Origin: Moringa oleifera
Lineage: Eukaryota > Streptophyta > Magnoliopsida > Brassicales > Moringaceae
Assembly (NCBI GenBank): GCA_021397835.1
Contig: JAJFZO010000065.1
Location: 1,364,001-1,428,000 of the forward strand
DNA length: 64,000 bases
Direction of reading: 5' to 3'
This document shows, in pieces, positions 52,942 through 64,000 of the stretch. The notes under the pieces are model-generated. The model ran no database searches, was not told where the DNA came from, and saw only the letters and a program-made list of their open reading frames with translations. The position numbers and the translations under genes are program-made. Positions within the stretch are counted from its first letter, which is position 1. Every line of letters begins with the position of its first letter.

Positions 52942-53719
52942 TTAAGTGTAAATATCATTTAAAACCCTCACGTTTATACTGTCTCTTTAAATAAATCCAG
53001 AGTTTCAAAACATATCCAAACAAATCTTAATTTTTTAATTTTATTTAAATTAAATTTTCTGTCTCAATCAATTAAATGGTGTTTGCAAAAATTATATTTA
53101 CTAAAGAGCAAAAAAGAACTTACATCAAGAGAATAGATAAGGTTAAACTACAATGCTCGTAGTGTTGTCCATATTTTTCTAATTTCAGTAACCTAAATCT
53201 CTTTTTTTTTTTTTCAATTCATCATCAACTATTGAATTTAAAGATTTAATTATCAAAATTATAACAAAAAATATATTATTTTAATTCCTTACACTATATT
53301 TGTTTTAAATTATCTTTTTGTAAATGTTTGCTGTTATCGAAAAGTATTGATATTAAATTTGAGTATATATATCATTCTTCATTCACGAATTAAGTTTCAA
53401 TATATATATATCACTCTCAAGTTTTCGAGATTATCAATACTTAAATTTTTAACAAGAAAATTTTCGTTAATTTACAATTTTATTTTTTACTTTTTTTTGG
53501 GCGATTGTTATTTATGTTTTCTTTGTTGAAGGAATTAGAATGCATTTACAGGATTAACGAACAATGATATTTTTAAAAAAAATCAATTTAAATGACATTT
53601 GATATTAGAGATTAATTTTAAAAAATTAAAAATTTAATATTTATATAAATATATTTTGAAATTCAAGATTTGTTTAAAAAAAATATAAACGTTAAAGTTT
53701 TAAATGATATTTATCTTAA
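52942..53719. repeat. AT-rich element of about 778 bp with long terminal inverted repeats
   Basis: The left end has TAAATATCATTTAAAAC, then ACGTTTATA, AAATAAATC and GTTTCAAAA. The right end in reverse has TAAATATCATTTAAAAC, then ACGTTTATA, AAACAAATCTTG and ATTTCAAAA. The inverted repeats extend over roughly 100 bp with gaps. The outer end (TTAAG-TAAATA) resembles the ends of the neighbouring 52438-52934 element, which it almost abuts. No transposase ORF. Confidence 0.65.
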
Positions 53720-54051
53720 AATTAATTTATATTAAATTAATAAATTAAATTAAATTTATATTGTAAATTTTAATTAATAATAATAAATAAATATTAAAAT
53801 TTTATATAATTTTTATCTCAATTTTTTATTAATAAAACTAAAAAATGAAATTCAAAATTTAATCTTCCGTGTTTTATCGACATGTGAATCACTTTCTTTG
53901 TAGAAAATTATTATGCTAAAAGATCATGTGGGCCTCTTGATTCTCGGAAGTCGGAATTTTCCCCAAAATGTCAGCACCACCTACTCATTATGGGTAAAGA
54001 TACCAGTAGGTGTCTTCATTATATTGGCGGTCAGAGACAGAAACAATGCCA

Positions 54052-54086
54052 ATTTATTTATTTATTTATTTATTATTATTATTTTT
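54052..54086. repeat. (TTTA)n(TTA)n simple repeat
   Basis: TTTA repeats passing into TTA repeats about 200 bases upstream of the subtilase start codon. Confidence 0.85.
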
Positions 54087-54279
54087 TGCCTCATCATGTT
54101 CGTGTATGGACATTGACTGATCTGAATATTAATGGGTAGATGTCAATTTACAGAAAGATTTGTGTTTTGTCCACTTGGATGCCATCTTCTGGTTCATTTT
54201 CCTTTTATCCCTTGAAATCTGTAGATACCCACCATTTCTCCTCCAATTTCTGAGGGTTCAGACACTGAACGGAACTCCC

Positions 54280-56598
54280 ATGGCTGTTTCCTCTGTCTCC
54301 GTCTTCTTCTTCCTCTGTGTTTCTCTTCTTGCTTCAACTCTCTCTGCCTCGTCATCAGGCCGTCCAGAGACTTTCATCGTTCACGTTTCCAGATCGCACA
54401 AGCCATCCCTCTTCTCCTCCCACCATCACTGGTATGAATCCATCATCGGATCCCTCCCTCCTTCCCCTCATCCCACTAGGCTTCTTTACACTTACGAACG
54501 GGCGGTCAACGGCTTCTCCGTTCGCCTCACTGCTCCACAGGCTGAGAAGCTACGGCAGGTTCCCGGGATCCTCTCGGTCCTCCCGGACCAGGCGCGTCAG
54601 ATTCACACCACTCGGACCCCTCACTTTTTGGGCCTCACGGATGGGTCTGGCCTCTGGCAGAACTCCTATTACGGCGACGGTGTTATAGTCGGAGTTCTTG
54701 ACACCGGAATCTGGCCGGAGCGACCGAGCTTTTCGGATACGGGCCTTTCCCCTGTTCCGGCCACCTGGAAAGGTGTTTGCGAAACGGGACCGGCCTTTCC
54801 AGCTTCCGCTTGCAACCGAAAGATCATTGGCGCAAGAGCCTTCTACAGAGGCTACGAGGGTTACTTGGATGAACGCATGGATGAATCCAAAGAATCGAAG
54901 TCGCCACGGGATACAGAAGGTCACGGCACCCACACTGCATCCACAGCAGCTGGATCTGTGGTTTCCAACGCGAGCTTTTACCAGTATGCATACGGAGAAG
55001 CTCGTGGTATGGCCACGAAAGCAAGAATTGCTGCATACAAAATCTGTTGGACTTTGGGTTGTTTTGATTCTGACATACTGGCCGCCATGGACCAAGCCAT
55101 TGCAGATGGTGTCCATGTGATATCTCTGTCCGTCGGTGCCAATGGTTATGCTCCTCAGTACGATCACGATTCCATCGCAATCGGAGCATTTGGTGCAGCA
55201 CAACACGGCGTTCTTGTCTCATGTTCTGCTGGGAACTCTGGTCCTAGAGCTTACACTGCCGTTAACATTGCTCCATGGATTCTAACTGTTGGTGCTTCAA
55301 CAATCGACAGGGAGTTTCCAGCTGATGCCGTTCTCGGAGACGGTAGAATCCTCAGCGGTGTATCGTTGTACTCTGGTAAGTCACTACCTGATTTCAAGCT
55401 TCCTTTGGTGTATGCCGGTGATTGTGGCAGTCGATATTGCTATATGGGAAGCCTGAGCCCATCGAAAGTACAAGGAAAAATCGTTGTATGTGACAGAGGA
55501 GGCAATGCTAGAGTAGAAAAAGGAAGTGCAGTGAAGCTTGCTGGTGGGTTAGGGATGATCCTCGCAAATACTGCTGAAAGTGGTGAAGAATTGATAGCTG
55601 ATTCACATCTTATACCGGCAACTATGGTCGGTGAGATTGCCGGAAATAAGATCCGGGAGTATGTCAAAACAAGTGAATTCCCTGCTGCTACTATCGTTTT
55701 CAGGGGCACTGTAATAGGGACTTCACCTTCTGCTCCAAAGGTTGCAGCCTTCTCAAGCCGTGGCCCGAACCATTTGACACCAGAGATTCTCAAGCCGGAT
55801 GTCATTGCTCCTGGTGTCAACATCCTGGCTGGATGGACAGGGTTCACTGGACCAACAGATTTGGACATTGATCCTAGGAGAGTTGAGTTCAATATAATCT
55901 CTGGTACTTCCATGTCTTGTCCTCATGTTAGTGGATTGGCTGCTCTTCTCAGGAAAGCATACCCAGATTGGTCCCCTGCTGCTATTAAATCTGCTTTGAT
56001 GACTACTGCTTACAATTTGGACAATTCCGGTGAGAACATCAAGGATCTTGCCACTGGAGAGAAATCAACTTCGTTTATTCATGGTGCTGGTCATGTTGAT
56101 CCTAACAGAGCTCTGAATCCAGGATTGGTATACGACATCAATGTCAGTGACTATGTTGCATTCCTTTGTTCCATTGGGTACGACTCGAAACGGATTGCCA
56201 TTTTCACCAGAGAGCCTACTGGTTCGAACATATGCGAAGAGGGAGCCATTGCTACTCCTGGTAACCTCAACTATCCATCGTTCTCTGTGGTTTTTGAATC
56301 AGAGGAAGCTGTAAGATACAAGAGGGTGGTGAAGAATGTAGGCAGTTCACGTGATGCAGTTTATGAGGTTAAAGTGAACGCACCGGCTAATGTGGATATC
56401 AACGTTACACCGAGCAAGCTTGTATTCAGTGCAGAGAAGGAGACGCTGTCGTACGAGGTTACATTCAAGAGTGTTCAACTGGCTGGATTTGGTGTTAGCT
56501 CAGATGATTATGGGTCCATTGAGTGGAGCGATGGTGTTCACCATGTGAGGAGTCCGATTGCTGTCAGGTGGCGTCAGGGATCCAGGGATTCCATTTGA
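54280..56598 (+). CDS. Subtilisin-like serine protease, SBT1 type (single exon, 772 aa)
   Basis: A secreted plant subtilase of the S8 family. The start chosen (MAVSSVSVFF) gives a clear signal peptide of about 23 residues; the frame is open 40 codons further upstream but without a signal-like start. Domain order: signal peptide, I9 propeptide (about 31-110), S8 catalytic domain with inserted PA domain (about 355-470), and C-terminal fibronectin-like domain (about 650-765). The catalytic set is complete: Asp141 in DTGIWPE, His215 in GHGTHTAS, the oxyanion Asn319 in SAGNSGP, and Ser544 in GTSMSCPH. Length and the single exon fit the SBT1 group. It resembles SBT1.4/senescence-associated subtilisin of Arabidopsis, from memory. 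Expected site: cell wall or apoplast. Substrate unknown. Confidence 0.95.
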   Translation: MAVSSVSVFFFLCVSLLASTLSASSSGRPETFIVHVSRSHKPSLFSSHHHWYESIIGSLPPSPHPTRLLYTYERAVNGFSVRLTAPQAEKLRQVPGILSVLPDQARQIHTTRTPHFLGLTDGSGLWQNSYYGDGVIVGVLDTGIWPERPSFSDTGLSPVPATWKGVCETGPAFPASACNRKIIGARAFYRGYEGYLDERMDESKESKSPRDTEGHGTHTASTAAGSVVSNASFYQYAYGEARGMATKARIAAYKICWTLGCFDSDILAAMDQAIADGVHVISLSVGANGYAPQYDHDSIAIGAFGAAQHGVLVSCSAGNSGPRAYTAVNIAPWILTVGASTIDREFPADAVLGDGRILSGVSLYSGKSLPDFKLPLVYAGDCGSRYCYMGSLSPSKVQGKIVVCDRGGNARVEKGSAVKLAGGLGMILANTAESGEELIADSHLIPATMVGEIAGNKIREYVKTSEFPAATIVFRGTVIGTSPSAPKVAAFSSRGPNHLTPEILKPDVIAPGVNILAGWTGFTGPTDLDIDPRRVEFNIISGTSMSCPHVSGLAALLRKAYPDWSPAAIKSALMTTAYNLDNSGENIKDLATGEKSTSFIHGAGHVDPNRALNPGLVYDINVSDYVAFLCSIGYDSKRIAIFTREPTGSNICEEGAIATPGNLNYPSFSVVFESEEAVRYKRVVKNVGSSRDAVYEVKVNAPANVDINVTPSKLVFSAEKETLSYEVTFKSVQLAGFGVSSDDYGSIEWSDGVHHVRSPIAVRWRQGSRDSI

Positions 56599-56869
56599 AT
56601 TGCGAAAACGGTTGCTTGGAGTCTGAGAATTTTGAGGATCAGGGTAATATTTCTGAAGCAGAAATGAGTGGAAGTGAAGGATCTTGATCTGGCTTTTCAT
56701 TGAGGGGAATAGGTGAGCAGGGAAGAAGCTATATATAAGCTCTTGTAGGACAATAAATTTACAATCTTTCCCCTGTATTGTAGCACTTAATCATTGTTAA
56801 TAGGAAAAGATTGAATCAACTTAAGTTCTTGAACTGTGAAATATTTTTGATTAGCTACCGCATCAACAA

Positions 56870-56951
56870 GTCGCTTTGGCCGAGTGGTTAAGGCGTGTGC
56901 CTGCTAAGTACATGGGGTTTCCCCGCGAGAGTTCGAATCTCTCAGGCGACG
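56870..56951 (+). tRNA. tRNA-Ser (anticodon GCU)
   Basis: The 82-nt gene starts GTCGCTT and ends AGGCGAC plus discriminator G, giving a seven-pair acceptor stem with one G-U pair. The D arm (GGCCGAGTGGTTAAGGC) and T arm (GAGTTCGAATCTC) are class II type with a long variable arm. The anticodon GCT at 56903-56905 reads AGC/AGU codons. There is no intron. A CAA motif lies just upstream of position 1, as is common for plant tRNA genes. Confidence 0.95.
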
Positions 56952-56972
56952 ATCTAACGTTTCTCTTTTTCA

Positions 56973-57230
56973 TTTCCCAACTTTTTCTATCAATCATCTT
57001 CTCTACAGAGATAACATATAATTATTTTCTTTTCATTTTGCAATATATATTTCCCAACTTTTCCTACAGAGACAATATACAATTATTTTTTTCCCATTTG
57101 TAATATATATTTCCCAAATTTTCCTACAGAGACAATATATAATAATTTATTTTCCTTTTATATTAACTAATCTGCATTTCCTAACTTTTCCTATCAATCA
57201 ACTTCTATACAGAGAGACAATATAGTACCT
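56973..57230. repeat. Imperfect tandem repeat, four units of about 55-77 bp
   Basis: Units begin TTTCCCAACTTTTTCTA (56973), TTTCCCAACTTTTCCTA (57050), TTTCCCAAATTTTCCTA (57110) and TTTCCTAACTTTTCCTA (57177). Each continues with ACAGAGA-ACAATATA-type sequence. Units 1 and 4 share a TCAATCA-CTTCT insertion absent from units 2 and 3. The array starts 22 bases after the tRNA-Ser gene. Confidence 0.85.
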
Positions 57231-57306
57231 TTTACTTCATTGAACATGAAAATTTATTTAAAACTCTCCTCAAATTTGGACACTGATCATAAATCATTCA
57301 AACAGA

Positions 57307-57384
57307 AGATCATTAATCAAGCAAGAACACGCCCCTGTTAATAAAAGATCATTAATCAAGCAATAACATGCCCCTGTTAAAAGA
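57307..57384. repeat. Tandem duplication, 39-bp unit, two copies
   Basis: AGATCATTAATCAAGCAA followed by CGCCCCTGTTAA at 57307 recurs at 57346 with only a few changes (one reads ATGCCCCTGTTAA). It lies downstream of the tRNA and before the 3' end of RBX1. Confidence 0.85.
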
Positions 57385-57894
57385 ATGAGTAAACTATTAA
57401 CTATCAAGGCAATCAAGCATTTCAATGAAGCCTGATAAGCTGCTAGACAAATCCATGCCTTCGGCTTTAGGGCTCATGAAACTTTTTCACCATTGCATCC
57501 CACAAAGAAAATTCAACATCCCAACATCAAAAAAGGAAGTTAGCTATGAACCTGTCATTAGACAGTAGGTCTGAGTGGCTGTCAAAGATCAAACCATTCC
57601 TCAAACAAGAGATTTTACCATGATAATTTTGAAAACCAGTCTTGTATTAACTATGAATCATAGATCAAACAAACGATTACCAAATATTGTAACTATCACA
57701 CCCTTCAAATCCATAAACGGTAGTCTCAATTTTCATGCATTTGTATATAAAAGTTCAGCAGTTTGCATATTGCTTTCCCTATTTGATTTGCTCTCATCGC
57801 GTTCTTGAAAAATTTGACACCAGAATGATGTCAAATTAGTCTTCTAATAGTTCTGCGCTTTTGATCAAATTGTTCCACCATGGATTCACAGATT
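57385..57894. other. RBX1 3' flank
   Basis: Unremarkable AT-rich sequence, probably including the 3' UTR of the minus-strand RBX1 gene. No other gene was seen. Confidence 0.4.
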
Positions 57895-59925
<2,031 letters not shown>

Positions 59926-60479
59926 TGGGCTAGGGTGGAGACACAAAGCCAGAGAGAGAGAGAGAAGTGAGCCTAATTGGAAACGGACTGCGGGAAGGAA
60001 TGGCTTCAGGAGAGGGGAACTCCCGGTGATTAAATAGCACAGTAAAAATACTGTTTAACGAAGCAATATAATGGAAATACTTTACAAAATTGTTACATGT
60101 CAATTAATTTTTATAAATTAATAATTAATATTAAAATGTAATTGTCTATTTTTTAAAATTTATTAAAAATTTTCAGAATTTTCTCAAATCCTTCTAATTT
60201 ATCATTTTCCATTTTGTCAAACTTTCGTAAATTAGCCACTCTTTCTAGCTTCGACCTCTAAAAGCTTAATATAATTAAAAATTCTCACTTAAATCATTTA
60301 TATTCATTAATATTAATTTTTAAAAATTAAAGATTAATTTTAAAGATTTCTTCATATCTCTAACCATATAAATTTGATTTAAGTTTGAAAGAAAGCATTT
60401 ATATACTTATAAAAGTATCACTTTGTTAATATTCAATTAAAAATTGTTAGACTCTATAATTTATTTTAATTTAAATTGA

Positions 60480-60850
60480 TAAATTAGAATTTAATATATT
60501 ATTTTTAAATATTCAATTGATGACAAGAATTTTTGTATTTTAAATAATATTTATTTTTAAATTAAAAATTTATTAAAATTATATTTAACATTAAAATAAG
60601 TATCAAAATAAATCATGTATTATTTACAATTTTAAGGATTCCAGTTTTTAGGACCAATTTAACATATGAGCTTTTAATTTAATTTAATTTATTTTGTGTA
60701 ATAAATTTTGATTTAACATTTATCTCATATGTAAATTAAGAGACATTTAAATTATTATCAAGAAAATTTTCATAGTTTTTTAAATTCTAAGATTATATTT
60801 TTAAATTTTTAAATTTTAATCATATATAATTTTAAAATATTTGTAATACT
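60480..60850 (+). repeat. AT-rich repeat-family segment
   Basis: GTAATAAATTTTGATTTAAC and then ACATTTAAATTATTATCAAG match in order the core seen at 51980-52045 and 61366-61440. A TTTTAAATAATATTTAT sequence near 60555 resembles the family ends. Boundaries approximate. Confidence 0.45.
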
Positions 60851-61249
60851 CAAAAAAAATTAACTCAAAATTTATTGTACAAGATTTAAATATAAATTAA
60901 TTTTTAAAAAATAATTAATAATTAATTTAAATAAAATATAAAATTAATTCAAGCAACTAAAACTAATTGAAAAACACAAATAAAACAAAGTTTTAGTCTA
61001 ATATTTATCTTTAATATCATGATGGATAAAACCCAAAATATACCTAAATGTTTTAATTTATTCTTCCTTTTTTTTTAATAGCGATTCAATCGAAACAGAG
61101 ATATATTATTTTTAAAAATTATCGTGAAACATCATTTAGATAATATTAGTATTTTTATTTATGAATTACTCCCATAATTTGTATAATTATATGTAAAAAT
61201 TTTAATTTCAAAATTAACAATAATATTTTCTTAACATTTGATGTGTCTG

Positions 61250-61500
61250 AGAGATTATTAGTATTTCGAAACAAAGAACAAAGAATTTGGTTTAAGTTTT
61301 TTTAAGACTTAAAATTTAATTTATATCATGTTTATAAATTCCAAAATCTAAAATAATTACAATAGATATTTTGTGTAACAAATTATAATTTAATTTTTTT
61401 ACATATATAAATAAATATTCAAATTATTATCATTAAAATTTTAAAAATATATTTTTAAAAAAATACATTATATAAAATATAAAATTTATTTGAGTCATTG
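61250..61500 (+). repeat. AT-rich repeat-family segment
   Basis: TTTTGTGTAACAAATTATAA, then AAATAAATATTCAAATTATT, then AAAATATATTTTTAAAA. This is the same series of segments as at 51974-52080. Boundaries approximate. Confidence 0.5.
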
Positions 61501-61656
61501 TTTTAAAATATTTTAATGATAAAAAATATCATTAATTTTTATGATTTTTAAATTGGTATCTAATTTAGTTTAAATTAAAATTTTAAATATACAATTGATT
61601 TAATCAAAATATCAAATTTTAAAATTTAAAAAAAATGATTTAGTTTCAGGTCGCTT

Positions 61657-61678
61657 TATATATATATATATATATATG
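61657..61678. repeat. (TA)n microsatellite
   Basis: A perfect TA run of about 22 bases. Confidence 0.9.
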
Positions 61679-63163
61679 AACCCTTATATTTACTAATTAA
61701 TAAAAAATCATTTTTAGTTAAAATTTGAGAAAATAAAACCTTCAAAAAATCTAAGCTTTTAATAGAATTTTAAGTTTGATGGTCATGAAATGTACACAAA
61801 ACTCAAAGCAAAGGCCATTTTCCTAGGATAAAGAGGGGATAGGTTGTGCCTCTTGATCAAAAACTAATATGCATATTACTTAATATAATGGTGATTTTTT
61901 AAAATTTGTATTAATTTTTTTAATAAAACCATAATAAGTAATAATTTAATAAAATTAAATATTTTAATTATTTTATTTTTATATTTTTATATTAATATTA
62001 TTAATTATTAAAAAAATCTTATTATTGTGATTAAATGGGTTGCGATGATTGGTCAAGCTCATTTGTATGCATACATATATATATATATAATTATCTTGGT
62101 TAACAAAATTACAACGAAAGCATAAATCTTGATATCATTCCTGTCTTAATTAGTTAATTATGATTAGTCACTAATCATTGCATTTTGTATCTTGTATTGT
62201 CAAAAATTTTCGTATAATATATAGTTTTTCACAAACTAATGTGCATGCACTAAGTGCCCATAAAGCCTAAATGATATGTATGGTCAAATTCAATATACAC
62301 AAATGTAGAGATATTATCTTATATTATATATTAATACTAAAAAATATGATTTCATTTCGTATCATATTGTGTATTTTATATGTTTTAAAGTTCTCTGTAC
62401 GTTAAATATTTCAAAGTTTTTACATGCATAAATAATCAAGAAATTGAGGTTAAAGTTGTTTTTTAAATATCAGCATAATATCAAAAAAATGAAAATAATA
62501 TTTATTTTTAATTAAAACATCAACATATCAATTAAATTAACGGTGTATTCGATCTTTTGATTAGTTTAAATTAGATATTATTTATACGATTGTAAAAAAA
62601 TTAAGAATAATTTCATCATCAAAATTTTTTAAATAAGTTTAATATTTTATTTTCATTTTATCTCTTAATTTTAGATAATTTTTAAATAATTTTTTATAAT
62701 TTTTTAAATTTAATAGTGTAAATTTTTTCAAAAATTGTATTTTTAATATTAAAAAGTTTAATTTTTTTTTTGTGATGGTAATTTTTTTTGGTGATAGTAA
62801 CTTAAATTGTCATTCTATATATATGAATTCAATTTTAAATTTTGTAGACAAAATTATTAATTTAAATATTATAAATAGTTAAAAATTTTAATAAATTAAA
62901 ATTATGTTAAATAAAAACATAAAATATATAATTACTCTAACCGATTTATAGTTTAACTTTTTTATATTTATTTATAGTTAAACTTTAATAAAAATAAAGA
63001 ATAAAAAGAGTATTATATATAAACCAGAGAATGAACCCTGTACCGCACAAAAGGGGAAATAAAAAAGAAACATTATATAAGCTTGAGAAAAAAATCAACT
63101 AATGTCCATAGGGCCCGCACACCCAAAGATGCCTTTTTGTCGCCACCTGGTCAACTCTCTCTT

Positions 63164-63170
63164 TATATAA
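63164..63170 (+). promoter_or_regulatory. TATA box of the small basic protein gene
   Basis: TATATAA preceded by a CT-rich stretch. It predicts a transcription start near 63195-63200, which favours the ATG at 63242 over the one at 63200. Confidence 0.6.
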
Positions 63171-63241
63171 TCCTCCCCTTTATTTATCTTACGTTCTCCA
63201 TGCCCACTAACTCTCCTTGTCCCTTCTCGGCACACACCCAC

Positions 63242-63643
63242 ATGGCCTTAGCAGATCGCAGAAGCCGCCCACAGAGTCCACCACAAACCCATGCACCCAC
63301 CGTCTTCAGGTGGCCGGCTAGCCGGAGAGTCTTCCTGCGCAGGCGGAAACTACCCACGATACGGCTGGGAGGGAAAAAGCCGCGACGGGGACTTTTCTTG
63401 ATGAGGATGCTACGGAGGATAAGATTAAGGTGGCTGAAGCTGCAGTACTCGTGCATGTTGAGGAAGCTTAGAGAATATTACCGTACTCTGGTTAAGGATA
63501 TCATGGAAGCAGGAGCCAGTCTGGAGGCTGTACAGCAGAGGATTATGCTGGAGTCGACGTTCGCCGTGCCGGTTATGGGTGTTTCTTTCTCGAGCTTCCC
63601 TTCCATGGCCGGATCCGACCGCCCTCGACCTTTCATAGTGTAA
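63242..63643 (+). CDS. Small basic plant protein of unknown function (133 aa)
   Basis: A single-exon gene near the window end. The N-terminal part is rich in Arg, Pro and Ser; residues about 28-65 are strongly basic (SRRVFLRRRKLP, MLRRIRLRWLKL). A helical segment with LRKLREYYRTLVKDIMEAG follows, then VQQRIMLESTFAVPVMGVSFSSFP. The order of basic stretch, helix and a conserved FAVPVMGVSF-like end looks like a conserved plant family, but I cannot name a function. From memory, unnamed Arabidopsis proteins of this kind lie near the CCX and SBT1.4 loci. An upstream in-frame ATG at 63200 would add 14 residues but almost coincides with the predicted transcription start. Confidence 0.75.
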   Translation: MALADRRSRPQSPPQTHAPTVFRWPASRRVFLRRRKLPTIRLGGKKPRRGLFLMRMLRRIRLRWLKLQYSCMLRKLREYYRTLVKDIMEAGASLEAVQQRIMLESTFAVPVMGVSFSSFPSMAGSDRPRPFIV

Positions 63644-64000
63644 AAGCTGAATCCTTTATGTTTTCCTTTTTTCCTTCTTGATCTACTTTTTTTTTTTTTT
63701 TGAAATTTTGTTGCTTTTTCAAATGAATCTTTACCAGGAAGTGAAGTGGATATGTAAAATTAATGCTTCATTTTCTCAGTGCAATGATCTTAATTTTCCT
63801 AGAAAGTGAATATATTTCTTTTTCTCTTTTCTAGTTTCTTCAGTTGTATGTTAAATGTTTGGCTTCTGAGAAAATGAAAAAAGAGAAATATTTGTACTTT
63901 CTTTATCTTCTCATATCTCCTCTACAGACTTAAAAAGATTATTGCCTTTTCATTAGTTTAAATAAATTTTATTCATTTTTTATTTTAACTTAGAAAATTA
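63644..64000 (+). other. 3' UTR and flank of the last gene
   Basis: T-rich sequence after the stop codon, with a poly-T run near 63690. No further gene begins before the window ends. Confidence 0.5.

Larger units (their letters stand above)
51360..54279. other. 2.9 kb AT-rich gap with several inverted-repeat elements
   Basis: Between the G-gamma gene and the subtilase there is no gene. From 51660 to 53850 the DNA is very AT-rich and is largely made of the three elements listed separately (51688-52292, 52438-52934, 52942-53719). A mixed TTTA/TTA simple repeat lies at 54052-54086, and the subtilase promoter follows. Confidence 0.6.
59926..63160. other. 3.2 kb AT-rich gap
   Basis: Includes the RBX1 promoter and then about 3 kb of AT-rich low-complexity DNA. 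Segments near 60690-60850 and 61366-61480 belong to the dispersed AT-rich family. TA microsatellites lie at 61657-61678 and 62074-62089. No gene was recognised. Confidence 0.5.

Noticed and set aside
54550..55206. 218-codon antisense ORF opposite the subtilase
   Set aside because: A shadow of the subtilase coding frame; its sequence has no family features and the sense protein is complete. The same holds for 54824-55222 and 55440-55913.

Overview
The window is nuclear DNA from a flowering plant, most likely a core eudicot. Genes carry many short introns with GT-AG borders, intergenic DNA is extremely AT-rich, and the proteins belong to plant families (LAZY, a type C G-gamma subunit, DUF1677, SBT1 subtilase, CCX exchanger). 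I rebuilt exon models by hand. Every model listed keeps frame across all junctions. There are eleven confident protein-coding genes, one tRNA and one doubtful small peptide.

Left part (1-20.8 kb), all on the minus strand: a LAZY/DRO1-type gravitropism gene with micro-exons at both ends, a secretory-type nucleoside diphosphate kinase, and a 13-exon VIT/von Willebrand A protein related to inter-alpha-trypsin inhibitor heavy chains. The last one has a MITE of the PIF/Harbinger type in an intron.

Middle part (24.6-51.4 kb): a class-3 (mono/diacylglycerol-type) lipase (+), a DUF1677 gene (+), aldehyde dehydrogenase family 7/antiquitin (-), a single-exon CCX cation/calcium exchanger (+) sharing a divergent promoter region with the dehydrogenase, and a type C G-protein gamma subunit (+).

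Right part (54.1-64 kb): an intronless SBT1-type subtilase (+), tRNA-Ser(GCU), RBX1, the RING subunit of cullin ligases (-), and a small basic plant protein of unknown function (+).

The genes do not form a pathway or operon. They are unrelated housekeeping, signalling and stress genes. From memory of Arabidopsis locus numbering, the order looks like an ancestral segment whose pieces are spread over several Arabidopsis chromosome regions. The long gaps are filled with very AT-rich DNA, and at least three structures there are inverted-repeat (MITE/foldback-like) elements that share sequence. I found no reverse transcriptase, transposase, CRISPR array or other multigene novel system; the most unusual material is the repeat family, the micro-exons, a GC-AG intron and an orphan peptide-like ORF with no ATG.
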